NCBI RefSeq assembly: GCF_007954405.1
Contig: NZ_CP042344.1
Coordinates: 1,302,001-1,366,000, forward strand
DNA length: 64,000 nt
Source: Comamonas flocculans
GTDB lineage: Bacteria; Pseudomonadota; Gammaproteobacteria; Burkholderiales; Burkholderiaceae_C
Reading direction: 5' to 3'
Positions 15,663-24,807 of the stretch are shown here, piece after piece. Numbering within the stretch: the first letter of the stretch is position 1; every line of letters begins with the position of its first letter. The notes below the pieces were generated by a model, which saw only the letters and a program-made list of their open reading frames with translations, made no database searches and was not told where the DNA came from. Made by a program: the position numbers and the translations under genes.

Positions 15663-16931
15663 TCAGGCCAGCTCCAGCATCTCCGGGTCGGTGGCTTCGA
15701 GCTCGTAGCTCGCGGCGAGCATCGCCAGGCGCGCGACCACGCCGTACATGTAGAAGCGGTTCGGGGCGCTGGCGCCGGGGCGCTCGCCCGGCTGGGGCAG
15801 CTGGGTGCTGTGCTCGAAGGCCAGCGGCACGTAAGACGCGCCGCGGGCCCGCCCGCCCAGCCCCGCGCTTTCGCCCGGGTGCATGCGGTAGACACCGCCG
15901 ACCACGTAGCGGTCCATGGTGTAGACCACCGGCTCGGCCACCGCCTCGTGCACGCGCTCTTGCGTGAGCACCCCTTCCTGCACCAGCCAGTGGCCGCTGC
16001 GCGGCAACTGGCCGCTTTCTTCCAGCGTCGGCAGGTCCCTGGCGTCGCGCAGCACGGCCACGCCGGCTTCATCGCCCGCATCGTCGGCCTTGATCACGAC
16101 GAAGGGCTTCTCGCCGATGCCGTATTCCTTGTACTTGCGGCGCACCTTGGAGAAGGTCTGGTCCACCGCGGCGCGCAGCGCTTCCATGCGCCTGGCCTTG
16201 GTCTTGCCGGCCTCGGCGCTGTGACTGATCGGGTGGATCAGCCAGTGGTCAATGCCCAGCATCTTGCCAAAGCGCTTGCCCACCTCTTCATAGCAGCGCG
16301 TGTGGCGGCTGCGCCGGCGCACCGTCCAGCCGGCCTGCAGGGGCGGCAGCAGGTATTGCTCGTACAGGTCTTCCAGGATGCCCGGCGGGCCGGCGGGCAG
16401 CTCGTTGTTGAGCAAGATGGTGCAGGGGTCGAAATGGCGCAGGCCCACGCGCTTGCGCACCCGCAGCGCCGGCTCCACCGCAACGCTCTGGCCGTCGGCG
16501 AGCTGAAAAGTGGTGGCCTTCTTGAGCTCCGGATCGATGGAGCCTACGCGCACGTTCAGTCCGGCCAGGTTGAAGATGCGCTGCAACTGGGCCAGGTCGG
16601 CCACGTCCGAGGGGCTCTGCAGGTGGTTTTCCGGCACGATCAAGAGATTGCGCGCCTCGGGACAGATCTTCTCGATGGCCGCCATCGCCGCCTGCACCGC
16701 CAGCGGCATCATCTCGGCCGTGAGGTGGTGCCAGCCGTGGGGAAACAGGCTGGTATCCACCGGCGCGAGCTTGAAACCGGCATTGCGCAGATCTACCGAG
16801 GTGTAGAACGGCGGCGTGTGCTCCATCCATTCGAGACGGAACCAGCGCTCGATGGCGGGCATGGCATCGAGCATGCGTTGCTCGAGTTCATTGATCGGCC
16901 CGGTCAGTGCGGTGATGAGGTGGGGAACCAT
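15663..16931 (-). CDS. gshA: Glutamate-cysteine ligase
   Basis: About 422 residues of the proteobacterial GshA type (the approximately 430-residue family found in thiobacilli and Burkholderiales, distinct from E. coli GshA). It forms gamma-glutamylcysteine, the first and rate-limiting step of glutathione synthesis. A frame open for 511 further codons upstream has no coding character, being the antisense of the Yip1 gene, so the ATG giving MVPHLITALTGPI is chosen. It heads the run that ends in gshB, placing both glutathione enzymes in one presumed transcript. Confidence 0.93.
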   Translation of the reverse strand: MVPHLITALTGPINELEQRMLDAMPAIERWFRLEWMEHTPPFYTSVDLRNAGFKLAPVDTSLFPHGWHHLTAEMMPLAVQAAMAAIEKICPEARNLLIVPENHLQSPSDVADLAQLQRIFNLAGLNVRVGSIDPELKKATTFQLADGQSVAVEPALRVRKRVGLRHFDPCTILLNNELPAGPPGILEDLYEQYLLPPLQAGWTVRRRSRHTRCYEEVGKRFGKMLGIDHWLIHPISHSAEAGKTKARRMEALRAAVDQTFSKVRRKYKEYGIGEKPFVVIKADDAGDEAGVAVLRDARDLPTLEESGQLPRSGHWLVQEGVLTQERVHEAVAEPVVYTMDRYVVGGVYRMHPGESAGLGGRARGASYVPLAFEHSTQLPQPGERPGASAPNRFYMYGVVARLAMLAASYELEATDPEMLELA

Positions 16932-17243
16932 GCGAGTGTGTTCTTGTGGCGGGAATGGGTGGCCGCCATTGTAGAAAGCGTTCTCTGCCGGCCAACCGTA
17001 GTCGCGCAGGGAACAGGCAAGCGAAAGATGGTGGCGCATGGCGCTGCAACGGGGTGGCACAGGCATCATCGGGTAACCTTGACAGGACCTCGAAGGCCCG
17101 GGCGGGCGCTTCGGGCGCGAAACCGAAACCCCGGCAGCGCACGGTTTGCCTGATGCCAGGCCGGGCGCGGAGGTTATGTACCAGAGCGCGGGCAAGCGGC
17201 ACGCCATGCCCGGGATCCATGAAGTCTGACTGGAGGGGAATCC
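16932..17243. other. Divergent spacer gshA / Yip1-family gene
   Basis: A 312-nt region between two divergent genes. A TTGACA lies at 17079-17084 on the plus strand but no -10 follows at proper spacing. GGAGGGGAAT just before 17244 is the ribosome site of the plus-strand gene. I see no gene, RNA or repeat in it. Confidence 0.6.
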
Positions 17244-18494
17244 ATGAACAACATCGTCTCTGATGCCGGCGCTCGCGCGGCGCTGCTCAAGCGGGTGGGC
17301 GACATCCTGCTGCGCCCGCGCGAGACCTGGCCGCAGATCGACGCGGAAGACGGCAATCCACCGGCCATCTACAAGAACTACCTCATCTACCTCGCGGCCA
17401 TCCCGGCCGTGGCCGGGTTCATCGGCTACAGCCTGATCGGCGCCAGTGTCTTCGGCGTCACGGTGCGCACGCCCATCGCGGCGGGGCTGGTGAGCATGGT
17501 GGTGGGCTATGTGCTCTCGCTCGCCATGGCCTATGTGCTGGCCTTGATCGTCAATCAGCTCGCGCCGCGCTTTCAGGCGCGCCAGGACATGGGCAGCGCC
17601 TTCAAGCTGGTGGCCTATGCATCGACCGCGGGAATGCTCGGCGGCGTGTTCAACCTGTTGCCCATGCTGTCCATGCTGGGGCTGCTTGCCGCGCTGTACT
17701 CCATCTATCTCGTCCATACCGGCATTCCGGTATTGATGAAGGCGCCGCAGGAAAAGGCCCTGGGCTACACCGGCGCGGTGCTCGTCTGCGGGGTGATCGC
17801 CGCCCTCGTCGTGGGTCTGGCCATGAGCGTGTTCACGCCAGCCAGCCGCGGGGCGGGCGGTGGCCTTGCAGGCGCGGGCGGCGAATCGGTCACGCTGAAG
17901 GTACCGGGCACGGATATCACGATCGACACCCGGGGCATGCAAGAAGCCAGCCGCAAGATCGAAGCGGCCCAGGCCAAGGGCGATGCGGACGCCGCGGCCA
18001 AGGCCGCCACCGAGGCCATCGGCGCCGCGCTCGGCCTGGGCGGCGCCACCCAGGCGCTGGAGCCGCAGCAGTTGCGCAAGGCCCTGCCCGAAAGTCTGGG
18101 CGGATTGCCCCGCACGGAGGTCGAAGCGCGCTCCGATACCGCACTCGGCATGAAGATGAGCACCGCCAGCGCCAGCTATGGCGCCGGCGGGCAGACGGTG
18201 CAGATCAAGATCAGGGACCTGGGCGCTTCGCCGGCCCTGCGCATCGGCCTGGCCGCCTGGTCCAGCTCGGAGGTGGACAGCGAAAAGACCGACAGCATCG
18301 AGCGCGTCTACCGCCAGGGCAAGACCGCCATCCAGGAGCGCTATGCCAAGGATGGCAGCAGCGCCGAGCTGGCCATGCTGCTGCCCAATGACATTCTGCT
18401 GGAAGCCAACGGCTCCGCAGGGATCGAGGAGCTCAAGCGCCACCTGCTGCCCATGGGCGAGCAACTGGGCGCCATTGCGCGAACCCCCGCCTGA
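17244..18494 (+). CDS. Yip1-family membrane protein with C-terminal extension
   Basis: A 416-residue protein. Residues about 15-200 match the Yip1 domain layout: a short RETWPQI-type cytoplasmic start, then five predicted membrane helices (about 45-65, 75-105, 120-150, 165-200). The second half (about 210-416) is soluble, Ala-rich and shows no family I recognise. It may be a periplasmic or cytoplasmic domain acting on an unknown partner. Start is the ATG after GGAGGGG. The gene stands alone on the plus strand with a terminator at its end. Confidence 0.75.
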   Translation: MNNIVSDAGARAALLKRVGDILLRPRETWPQIDAEDGNPPAIYKNYLIYLAAIPAVAGFIGYSLIGASVFGVTVRTPIAAGLVSMVVGYVLSLAMAYVLALIVNQLAPRFQARQDMGSAFKLVAYASTAGMLGGVFNLLPMLSMLGLLAALYSIYLVHTGIPVLMKAPQEKALGYTGAVLVCGVIAALVVGLAMSVFTPASRGAGGGLAGAGGESVTLKVPGTDITIDTRGMQEASRKIEAAQAKGDADAAAKAATEAIGAALGLGGATQALEPQQLRKALPESLGGLPRTEVEARSDTALGMKMSTASASYGAGGQTVQIKIRDLGASPALRIGLAAWSSSEVDSEKTDSIERVYRQGKTAIQERYAKDGSSAELAMLLPNDILLEANGSAGIEELKRHLLPMGEQLGAIARTPA

Positions 18495-18503
18495 GCCGGC
18501 CGG

Positions 18504-18523
18504 GCCCGCTATGCGGGCTTTTT
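18504..18523 (+). terminator. Rho-independent terminator of Yip1-family gene
   Basis: A 6-bp stem GCCCGC/GCGGGC with a 3-nt loop followed by five T residues, 9 nt after the stop codon. The T-run touches the trkH stop, so the convergent genes share almost no spacer. Confidence 0.75.
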
Positions 18524-19989
18524 CACCCGCGCCAGAAGGCCGGCGAGAGCAGCGTCACGAAGCTCAAGATCTCCAGCCGCCCCAGCAGCATGCCCAGGGT
18601 GCAGACCCACATCTGGAAGTCGCTGAGCTGGCCATAGCCCGCATCCATGCCCAGCGTGCCCGGCCCGGTGCCGGTGCAATTGACGCTGGAGAGCACGATG
18701 GAAAACGCGGTCAGCGGATCGACGTCGGTGAGCAGCAGCGCCATGAAGAGCACGAACACCGTGGCGCCATAGACCAGGATGAAGGCCAGCACCGAGAAGA
18801 TCATGCGGTTGTCCACCACGCTGCCGCCCAGCAGCACCGGCTGCATGGCGCGCGGGTGGGCCAGGCGGGTGAGCTCGCGGCGCGCCTGCTTGACCAGAAT
18901 CAGCATGCGCACCATCTTGATGCCCCCGCCCGTGGAGCCCGCGCTGGTGGCCACGCCCGACAGCAGCAGCAAAAACACCGGCACGAACACCGGCCAGTGC
19001 GGATAGTCCACGCTGGCAAAGCCCGTGGTGGTGGCCACCGAGACGGTGTGGAACATGCCGTAGCGCAGCGCGTCCAGCGGCGCATACACCCCCTTGGCCC
19101 AGAGGATGAGGGACACCAGCAACCCGCCACCGAGCAGCGCCATGACGGTGGCGCGCGCCTCGGGGTCGCGCCACAGCGCGAACCACTTGCCCCGGCGCAG
19201 CGCCACGAAGTACAGGGTGAAGTTGCAGCTGGCCAGCACCATGAAGACCACCGCGATGGCTTCGAGCAGCGGCGAGTTGAACCAGGCGAAGCTCGCGTCG
19301 TGCGGTGACAGCCCGCCCAGGCTCATGGTGGTGAACATGTGCATCAGCGCGTCCATCGGCCGCATGCCAGCGAGCCAGAAGGCCAGCGCGCAGACGGTGG
19401 AGATCGCCAGGTACACGCCCCACATGCCGTTGGCGGTTTCGGTGATGCGCGGGGTGAGCTTGGCGTCCTTGATCGGGCCCGCGGCTTCGGCGCGAAACAG
19501 CTGGCTGCCGCCCACGCCCAGCATGGGCAGCACCGCCATGGCCATGATGAGAATGCCCATGCCGCCTATCCACTGCAGGAAGGTGCGCCAGACATTGAGC
19601 GACAGCGGCAAGGCGTCCTGCCCCTCGATCACCGTCGCGCCGGTGGTGGTGAGGGCCGAGACCGCCTCGAAGTACACGTGCGTGAACGACAGCACATGCC
19701 CCGCCCAGGCCAGCGCCAGCCACAGCGGCAGGCTGGCCGCCAGCGGCAGCACCACCCAGGACAGCGTCACCAGGATGATGCCGTGGCGCGGCAGCAGGTC
19801 GCGGCTCTGGCGGCGCAGCCGCCACCACAGCGCGCCGCCGCAGGCCGCGATCGCGAGGCCCGACACGGCGTAGAGCCGCCACAGCCCGTCCTGCCAGGCC
19901 AGCGATACCACCAGCGGCAGCAGCAGCGCCGCCGAGAACATGCACAGCAGCATGCCCAGCACGCGCGCGACGATGGCCAGGTCTTTCAT
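18523..19989 (-). CDS. trkH: TrkH-family potassium uptake channel subunit
   Basis: A 488-residue membrane protein with the four-repeat M1-P-M2 layout of TrkH. Selectivity-filter loops are visible as TTTGATV, TSAGSTGGGIK-type and TGTGPGT segments. It forms the ion-conducting dimer gated by TrkA rings bearing nucleotides. The gene follows trkA by 15 nt in the same direction, the expected pairing. Full length for the family, no interruption. Confidence 0.94.
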   Translation of the reverse strand: MKDLAIVARVLGMLLCMFSAALLLPLVVSLAWQDGLWRLYAVSGLAIAACGGALWWRLRRQSRDLLPRHGIILVTLSWVVLPLAASLPLWLALAWAGHVLSFTHVYFEAVSALTTTGATVIEGQDALPLSLNVWRTFLQWIGGMGILIMAMAVLPMLGVGGSQLFRAEAAGPIKDAKLTPRITETANGMWGVYLAISTVCALAFWLAGMRPMDALMHMFTTMSLGGLSPHDASFAWFNSPLLEAIAVVFMVLASCNFTLYFVALRRGKWFALWRDPEARATVMALLGGGLLVSLILWAKGVYAPLDALRYGMFHTVSVATTTGFASVDYPHWPVFVPVFLLLLSGVATSAGSTGGGIKMVRMLILVKQARRELTRLAHPRAMQPVLLGGSVVDNRMIFSVLAFILVYGATVFVLFMALLLTDVDPLTAFSIVLSSVNCTGTGPGTLGMDAGYGQLSDFQMWVCTLGMLLGRLEILSFVTLLSPAFWRG

Positions 19990-20004
19990 GCGCGGGCAAA
20001 GGGT

Positions 20005-21483
20005 TCAGAAAAAGGTGGCGCGCACGCGAAACAGCTCTTCCACCTGCCGCACCAGGCGCTTGCGCGGCAGGAAGAAGACCACGTGGTCGTTGCTCTCGAG
20101 CACGGTGTGGCTGCGCGGGATGATGATCTCGGGCTCGGCCGCAGGCGGGGCGCGCGGGGCCTCGTCGTCGGCGGGCGGCAGAGCCTCGGGGTCGGGCAGG
20201 CCGCGCACGATCAGGCCGATGTGCACCTCGGGCGGCAGCGACAGGTCCTGCACGCGCCGCCCGACCACGCGCGAGGTCTTGCGGTCGCCGCGCACCACCA
20301 CCTCCAGCGCCTCGGCCACGCCGCGGCGCAGGCTGTGCACTGCCTGCACGTCGCCGCGGCGCACGTAGGTGAGCAACTCGCCCAGGATGGTCTGCGTGGG
20401 CGAGAGCGCGATGTCGATCTGCGTGCCGTGCATCAGGTCGGCGTAGGTGTCGCGGTTGATCAGCGCCAGCACGCGGCGCGCGCCCATGCGCTTGGCCAGC
20501 AGGCTGGCCATGATGTTGTTCTCGTCGTCGTCGGACAGCGAGAGGAAGAGGTCGGTCTCCTGCACGCCCTCCTCCTCCAGCAGCGACTCATCCGAGGCTT
20601 CGCCGTGCAGCACCAGCACGCCCTCGGGCACGCGCGCGGCCAGCTGCTCGCAGCGCTCGGCGTCCTCTTCGATGATCTTGATGTGAAAGCGCCCCTGCTG
20701 GCTCGCCAGCTCCTGCGCCAGGCGCTCGCCCACGCTGGAGGCGCCGGCCACCATCAGGCGGCGCACAGGCTGGGCCGGCTGGTCCTGGCGCCGGTGCAGC
20801 GCGGCCAGCACCCGCGCGATGCGCTGGCGCCCGGCGAGCACGAAGACCTCGTCGCCGGGCTCGATCAAGGTGTCGCCACCGCAGGGCACGAAACGGTCGG
20901 GCCCTTCGGTAAAGCGCCGGTAGATGGCAACGATGCGCATGGCCACCTCGGGCATCTGCTCGCGCAGCGTCTTGATCTGCACGCCCACGGCGGGCGCACC
21001 CATGCGCGCGCGCGCCGACACCAGGCAGGCGCGCCCGCCGGCGAATTCGCGCACCTGCAGCGCCTCGGGGTATTGCACCAGCAGGCCGATGTAGCGCGTG
21101 AGCAGGTCTTCGGGGCAGAGGATATGGTCCACCGCGAAGCCCTCCTTGGACAGCAGCGCGCTGCCGTCCTCGTAGGCGTGGGCGCGCACCCGGGCGATGC
21201 GCGTGGGGATGTTGAACAGCATCCAGGCGAGCTTGCAGCACACCAGGTTGACCTCGTCCTGCGCCGCGCAGGCGATGAGCAGGTCGGTGTCGCGCGCGCC
21301 GGCTTCGGCCAGCACCAGCGGGTCGGTGCCGCTGCCCACCACCCCGCGCAAGTCCAGGCGCTGCTGCAGCTCGCGCAGGCCGTCGGCGTCGTGGTCCACC
21401 ACGGTGATGTCGTTCTTCTCCGACACCAGACTTTCGGCCACGCCCGCGCCCACACGGCCGGCCCCGACGATGAGGATCTTCAT
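20005..21483 (-). CDS. trkA: Trk system regulatory subunit TrkA
   Basis: About 492 residues with two RCK modules, each a Rossmann NAD-binding half followed by a TrkA-C half. The first has an intact dinucleotide loop (ILIVGAGRVGAGVA, 3-16); the second has a degenerate one (MVAGASSVGERLA). An acidic/Pro-rich stretch (about 424-445) is inserted in the last TrkA-C half. It is the cytosolic gate of TrkH. ATG at 21483 is chosen over 16 extra upstream codons. It lies between proA (11 nt) and trkH. Confidence 0.94.
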   Translation of the reverse strand: MKILIVGAGRVGAGVAESLVSEKNDITVVDHDADGLRELQQRLDLRGVVGSGTDPLVLAEAGARDTDLLIACAAQDEVNLVCCKLAWMLFNIPTRIARVRAHAYEDGSALLSKEGFAVDHILCPEDLLTRYIGLLVQYPEALQVREFAGGRACLVSARARMGAPAVGVQIKTLREQMPEVAMRIVAIYRRFTEGPDRFVPCGGDTLIEPGDEVFVLAGRQRIARVLAALHRRQDQPAQPVRRLMVAGASSVGERLAQELASQQGRFHIKIIEEDAERCEQLAARVPEGVLVLHGEASDESLLEEEGVQETDLFLSLSDDDENNIMASLLAKRMGARRVLALINRDTYADLMHGTQIDIALSPTQTILGELLTYVRRGDVQAVHSLRRGVAEALEVVVRGDRKTSRVVGRRVQDLSLPPEVHIGLIVRGLPDPEALPPADDEAPRAPPAAEPEIIIPRSHTVLESNDHVVFFLPRKRLVRQVEELFRVRATFF

Positions 21484-21494
21484 GCCCGGCGGCG

Positions 21495-22817
21495 CTAGCT
21501 GCGCACCTCGCCCTCGCCCAGCACCACCCACTTGAGCGAGGTCAGGCCCGCGATGCCCACCGGCCCGCGCGCGTGGAACTTGTCGGTGCTGATGCCGATT
21601 TCCGCGCCCAGGCCGTACTCGAAACCATCGGCAAAGCGCGTGCTGGTGTTGACCATGCAGCTGGCCGAATCGACCTCGCGCACGAAGCGCCGGGCGTGGC
21701 GCTGGTCGGTGGTGAGGATGGCGTCGGTGTGGTGGCTGCCGTAACGGTTGATCCAGGCGATCGCTTCATCGAGCCCCGCGACGACCTTCACGCTGATGAT
21801 GGGCGCAAGGTACTCCTCGGACCAGTCCGACTCCTGGGCGGGCTGCAGAAATTCTTCTACATTGATAGCTGCAAGCGCTTGTCCTGCAAGCGTTTTCGGC
21901 AGTTTTTCCTTCAATATCTGCAAGGCCTCGGCATCGCAGCGCATCTGCACGCCCCTGGTCGCGAACACCGCGGCCATGCGCGGCAGAAAGTCCTGCGCCA
22001 CACCGCGCGCAACGAGCAGGCTCTCGGTGGCGTTGCAGGGGCTGAATTTCTGCGTCTTGGCGTTGTCCACCACCTTCACTGCCAGGTCCAGGTCGCAGGG
22101 CTCGTCCACATAGCTGTGGCAATTGCCGTCCAGGTGCTTGATGACGGGCACCCGCGCTTCGGCGCTGATGCGCTCTATCAGCCCCTTGCCGCCGCGCGGT
22201 ATCACCAGATCCACGTACTGCGCCATGGCGATGAGGCGGCCGACGGCCGCGCGGTCGGTGGTCTGCACCAGTTGCACGCCGTGTCCGGGCAGGCCGGCTT
22301 CCTGCAGGGCACGCACCACCAGCTCGGCCAGCGCGCGGTTGGAGTGGATGGCCTCCGAGCCGCCGCGCAGGATGGCGGCGTTGCCGCTCTTGATCGACAG
22401 GCTCGCCGCCTCGATGGTCACGTTGGGGCGGCTTTCATAGACCATGCAGAACACGCCGATGGGCACGCGCATCTGGCCCACGCGGATGCCGCTTTCCTGC
22501 TGCGTCATGCCGATGATTTCGCCAATGATGTCGGGCATGGCCGCGAGCTGCTCGCAGCCCAGCGCGCAGGTCTCTATCACCTTGGGCGTGAGGCGCAGGC
22601 GGTCCAGCAGGGGTGCGGCCAGGCCCGCGGCCTCGGCGGCGGCCAGGTCTTGCGCATTGGCCCGGGCCAGCGGCTCGCCGCTTTCGCGCAGCAGCCGCGC
22701 CAGTGTGCGCAATGCCTTGTTTTTGATAGCTGCCGACGCAGATGCCATAAGGGCTGCAGCCGCTTTTGCCTGCAAACCCAGCGTCTCGGTGTATTCGGCG
22801 ATGTTCAGGGCGTTCAT
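21495..22817 (-). CDS. proA: Gamma-glutamyl phosphate reductase (glutamate-5-semialdehyde dehydrogenase)
   Basis: A 440-residue NADPH-dependent enzyme that reduces gamma-glutamyl phosphate to glutamate-5-semialdehyde, the second step of proline synthesis. The active-site region [13 protein letters not shown] carries the catalytic Cys, and the Rossmann part with [13 protein letters not shown] is intact. The start is the ATG of MNALNIAEY; the frame open further upstream is antisense to other genes. Two copies of a dispersed repeat lie inside the coding sequence, at 21860-21899 and 22721-22760. Upstream of trkA in the same direction. Confidence 0.95.
   Translation of the reverse strand: MNALNIAEYTETLGLQAKAAAALMASASAAIKNKALRTLARLLRESGEPLARANAQDLAAAEAAGLAAPLLDRLRLTPKVIETCALGCEQLAAMPDIIGEIIGMTQQESGIRVGQMRVPIGVFCMVYESRPNVTIEAASLSIKSGNAAILRGGSEAIHSNRALAELVVRALQEAGLPGHGVQLVQTTDRAAVGRLIAMAQYVDLVIPRGGKGLIERISAEARVPVIKHLDGNCHSYVDEPCDLDLAVKVVDNAKTQKFSPCNATESLLVARGVAQDFLPRMAAVFATRGVQMRCDAEALQILKEKLPKTLAGQALAAINVEEFLQPAQESDWSEEYLAPIISVKVVAGLDEAIAWINRYGSHHTDAILTTDQRHARRFVREVDSASCMVNTSTRFADGFEYGLGAEIGISTDKFHARGPVGIAGLTSLKWVVLGEGEVRS
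21860..21899 (-). repeat. In-frame palindromic repeat inside proA
   Basis: A 40-nt element with core ACGCTTGC-AGGA-CAAGCGCTTG-CAGCTATC, read in the proA frame as [12 protein letters not shown]. It matches the purK copy at 52593-52632 in 33-34 of 40 positions. The region of ProA carrying it (before QPAQESDW) is a loop that varies in the family. Confidence 0.75.
22721..22760 (-). repeat. Degenerate copy of the palindromic repeat in proA
   Basis: On the coding strand GCTGCAGCCCTTATGGCATC and GGCAGCTATCAAAA line up with the family core in the same frame, giving [12 protein letters not shown] near the N-terminus of ProA. It is less conserved than the other copies. The match is my alignment by eye. 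Confidence 0.45.
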
Positions 22818-22860
22818 GGGGCAGATTCTGGCGCAAGAGCGGCGCTGCAAGGGCGCGGGC

Positions 22861-24225
22861 TCAAAGCGCGACGCTTTGGCCATGCTCGGGCAGCTCGGCG
22901 CGCCAACCCAATTCGGCATGTATGCGTGCCTGCAGCGCCTGCGCGGCCTGCGGCTCGCCATGCACCACGTACACGGTCTGCGGCGCGCCCGGCATGCGCG
23001 AGAGCCAGGCCAGGGTCTGCGCACCGTCGGCATGCGCCGAGGCGCTGCCGAGCTGCACCACTTCGGCGCGGATCGCCACATCGCGCCCGAGCATGCGCAC
23101 GTTGGCCTCACCGGCCGCGATGCGCGCACCGCGCGTGCCGCCCGCCTGGTGGCCGGTGAGGATGACCATGTTGCGGTGCTCGCCCGCATGCAGCGCCAGG
23201 TGGTGCAGCACGCGTCCGCCCGTGGCCATGCCGCTGGCCGAGAGGATGACGCGCGGCCCGTGCAGGCCGGCCAGCGCCTTCGATTCCTCCACGCTGCGCA
23301 CCAGCGTCGTGCCGCGTGCCATGGCGACGAGTTGCTCCTGCCCCAGCCGGTGCGCATCGCGGTGGCGGCCGAACAGCTCGGTCGCATCCAGCGCCATGGG
23401 GCTGTCCAGATACACCGGCAGCCCCTTGGGTACCCGGCCCTGCTGCTTGAGCTGGGCAATCGCGTGCAGCAGCAGTTGCGCCCGCCCGACGGCAAACACC
23501 GGCACCACGGCGACGCCGCCGCGCGCGGCCAGGCGCGCGAGCGCCGGAGCCAGCTCGTCGAGCACGTTCGTGCCCGGGTGGCTGCGGTCGCCGTAGGTGG
23601 ATTCGACCAGCACCACGTCGGCCTCGGGCGGTGGCTCGGGCGCATGCATCAACAGGTCGTCGGGCCGCCCCAGGTCGCCGGAAAACAGCACGCGCCGCCC
23701 GCCCACCTCCAGCAGGATGCTGGCCGCGCCCAGGATGTGGCCCGCGCCGCGCAGCTCGGCACGCCAGCCGGGCAGCGGCGCAAACGGCGCATGCCAGGGC
23801 TGGGCGCGCAGCAGGCGCAGGCTGTGCAGCGCGTCCTGGCGGGTGTAGAGCGGCAGCGCCGGCGCATGCCTGCTCAGGCGGTGGCGGTTCAGGAAGGCGG
23901 CGTCTTCCTCCTGCAGGTGGCCGCTGTCGGGCAGCAGGATGGCGCACAGGTCGCGCGTGGCCTCGGTGCAATGCACGGCGCCCGCGAAGCCGCCGCGCGC
24001 CAGCAGCGGCAGATAGCCCGAATGGTCCAGGTGTGCATGGGTGAGCAGCACCGCATCGATGGCGGCGCTCGCCACCGGCAGCGGCTGCCAGTTGCGCTCG
24101 CGCAGCAGCTTGTAGCCCTGGAACAGCCCGCAATCGACCAGCAGCGCCTGGCCGCCGTGGCGCACCAGGTATTTGGAGCCGGTGACGGTGCCGGCGCCGC
24201 CCAGAAAGGCAAGCGAAACGCCCAC
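22861..24225 (-). CDS. Beta-CASP metallo-beta-lactamase fold hydrolase (RNA-processing type)
   Basis: About 454 residues. The metallo-beta-lactamase motif THAHLDH (about 66-72) and metal ligands in SGDLGRP are followed by a beta-CASP domain and the RMMBL segment ([11 protein letters not shown]), as in CPSF73/Ysh1-like nucleases. It may cut or trim RNA, but the bacterial members have no firm substrate. No ATG fits; the GTG at 24225 with GAGGCGGG upstream yields [16 protein letters not shown]. It follows the RHH gene by 17 nt. Upstream open frame of 139 codons is antisense noise. Confidence 0.85.
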   Translation of the reverse strand: MGVSLAFLGGAGTVTGSKYLVRHGGQALLVDCGLFQGYKLLRERNWQPLPVASAAIDAVLLTHAHLDHSGYLPLLARGGFAGAVHCTEATRDLCAILLPDSGHLQEEDAAFLNRHRLSRHAPALPLYTRQDALHSLRLLRAQPWHAPFAPLPGWRAELRGAGHILGAASILLEVGGRRVLFSGDLGRPDDLLMHAPEPPPEADVVLVESTYGDRSHPGTNVLDELAPALARLAARGGVAVVPVFAVGRAQLLLHAIAQLKQQGRVPKGLPVYLDSPMALDATELFGRHRDAHRLGQEQLVAMARGTTLVRSVEESKALAGLHGPRVILSASGMATGGRVLHHLALHAGEHRNMVILTGHQAGGTRGARIAAGEANVRMLGRDVAIRAEVVQLGSASAHADGAQTLAWLSRMPGAPQTVYVVHGEPQAAQALQARIHAELGWRAELPEHGQSVAL

Positions 24226-24242
24226 GTCCGCGCCTACCCGCC

Positions 24243-24608
24243 TCAGGCCGGCTGCAGCGCCGCCTGCGCCGTGCGCTCGCGCGCCAGCACCGCCTGCGGG
24301 TTCAGGCTGCGGATGGCCACCCGCGTGTCCGGCGGTATGCCACCCGCCAGCTGCAGCGCCAGATAGCGCCCGCAGCACACGCGCAGGAAGGAGGTGAAGT
24401 TGTCCACCGCGCCGCGCTCCTGCACCAGCTCGTCGTAGAGCCGGGTGCACAGCTGCGGCACGGACAGGCCGTCGCGCCCGGCGATCTCTTCGAGCACCTG
24501 CCAGAAGAAGTTCTCCAGCCGCAGGCTGGTGGCCACCCCATGCAGGCGCACCGAGCGCGCGCGGCTGTCGTAGAGCTGCGGGTCGGCGCTGATGAAAATC
24601 TGGCACAT
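24243..24608 (-). CDS. Ribbon-helix-helix domain protein
   Basis: A 121-residue protein starting MCQIFISADPQLYD. Residues about 15-75 (SVRLHGVATSLRLENFFWQ and onward) match the RHH_4-type domain found in small proteins of uncharacterised function, some fused to sulfotransferase-like domains. DNA binding is inferred from the fold name only. It is encoded immediately upstream of the beta-CASP hydrolase on the same strand, so the two may act together. Confidence 0.7.
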   Translation of the reverse strand: MCQIFISADPQLYDSRARSVRLHGVATSLRLENFFWQVLEEIAGRDGLSVPQLCTRLYDELVQERGAVDNFTSFLRVCCGRYLALQLAGGIPPDTRVAIRSLNPQAVLARERTAQAALQPA

Positions 24609-24654
24609 CGCGATGTCTCCGGGTCACGGGCTTGCGGCGCATTGTGCACGCGCC

Positions 24655-24795
24655 GCAAGCCCCTCTCCCAACCTCTCCCCAAAGGGGCGAGGAGCCAACC
24701 CGGCCCCATCTCGCTCCCTTTCCACAAAGGGGCGAGGGCGAAATGCCGCGCCGGTTGTGCTCCCTCTCCCTCCCGGAGAGGGCGGGGGTGAGGGC
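24655..24795. repeat. Cluster of GC-rich REP-like palindromes
   Basis: The 199-nt gap between the DJ-1 gene and the RHH gene is filled by at least three imperfect palindromes of the type CCCCTCTCCC...GGGGCGAGG, ending with CTCCCTCCCGGAGAGGGCGGGGGTGAGGG-like pieces. Similar elements are dispersed in many proteobacteria. A related single copy lies within the MmeI-like gene at 28714-28756. They could form stable RNA stems that limit mRNA decay or transcription from either side. Confidence 0.75.
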
Positions 24796-24807
24796 TGGTC
24801 CGCCGTC

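Noticed and set aside
17079..17084. TTGACA as -35 of the Yip1-family gene
   Set aside because: No -10 element follows at 16-18 nt; the region is GC-rich.
15663..18464. A 933-codon frame that could make gshA twice as long
   Set aside because: The upstream 511 codons are antisense to the Yip1-family gene and have no family resemblance; MVPHLITALT is the natural start.
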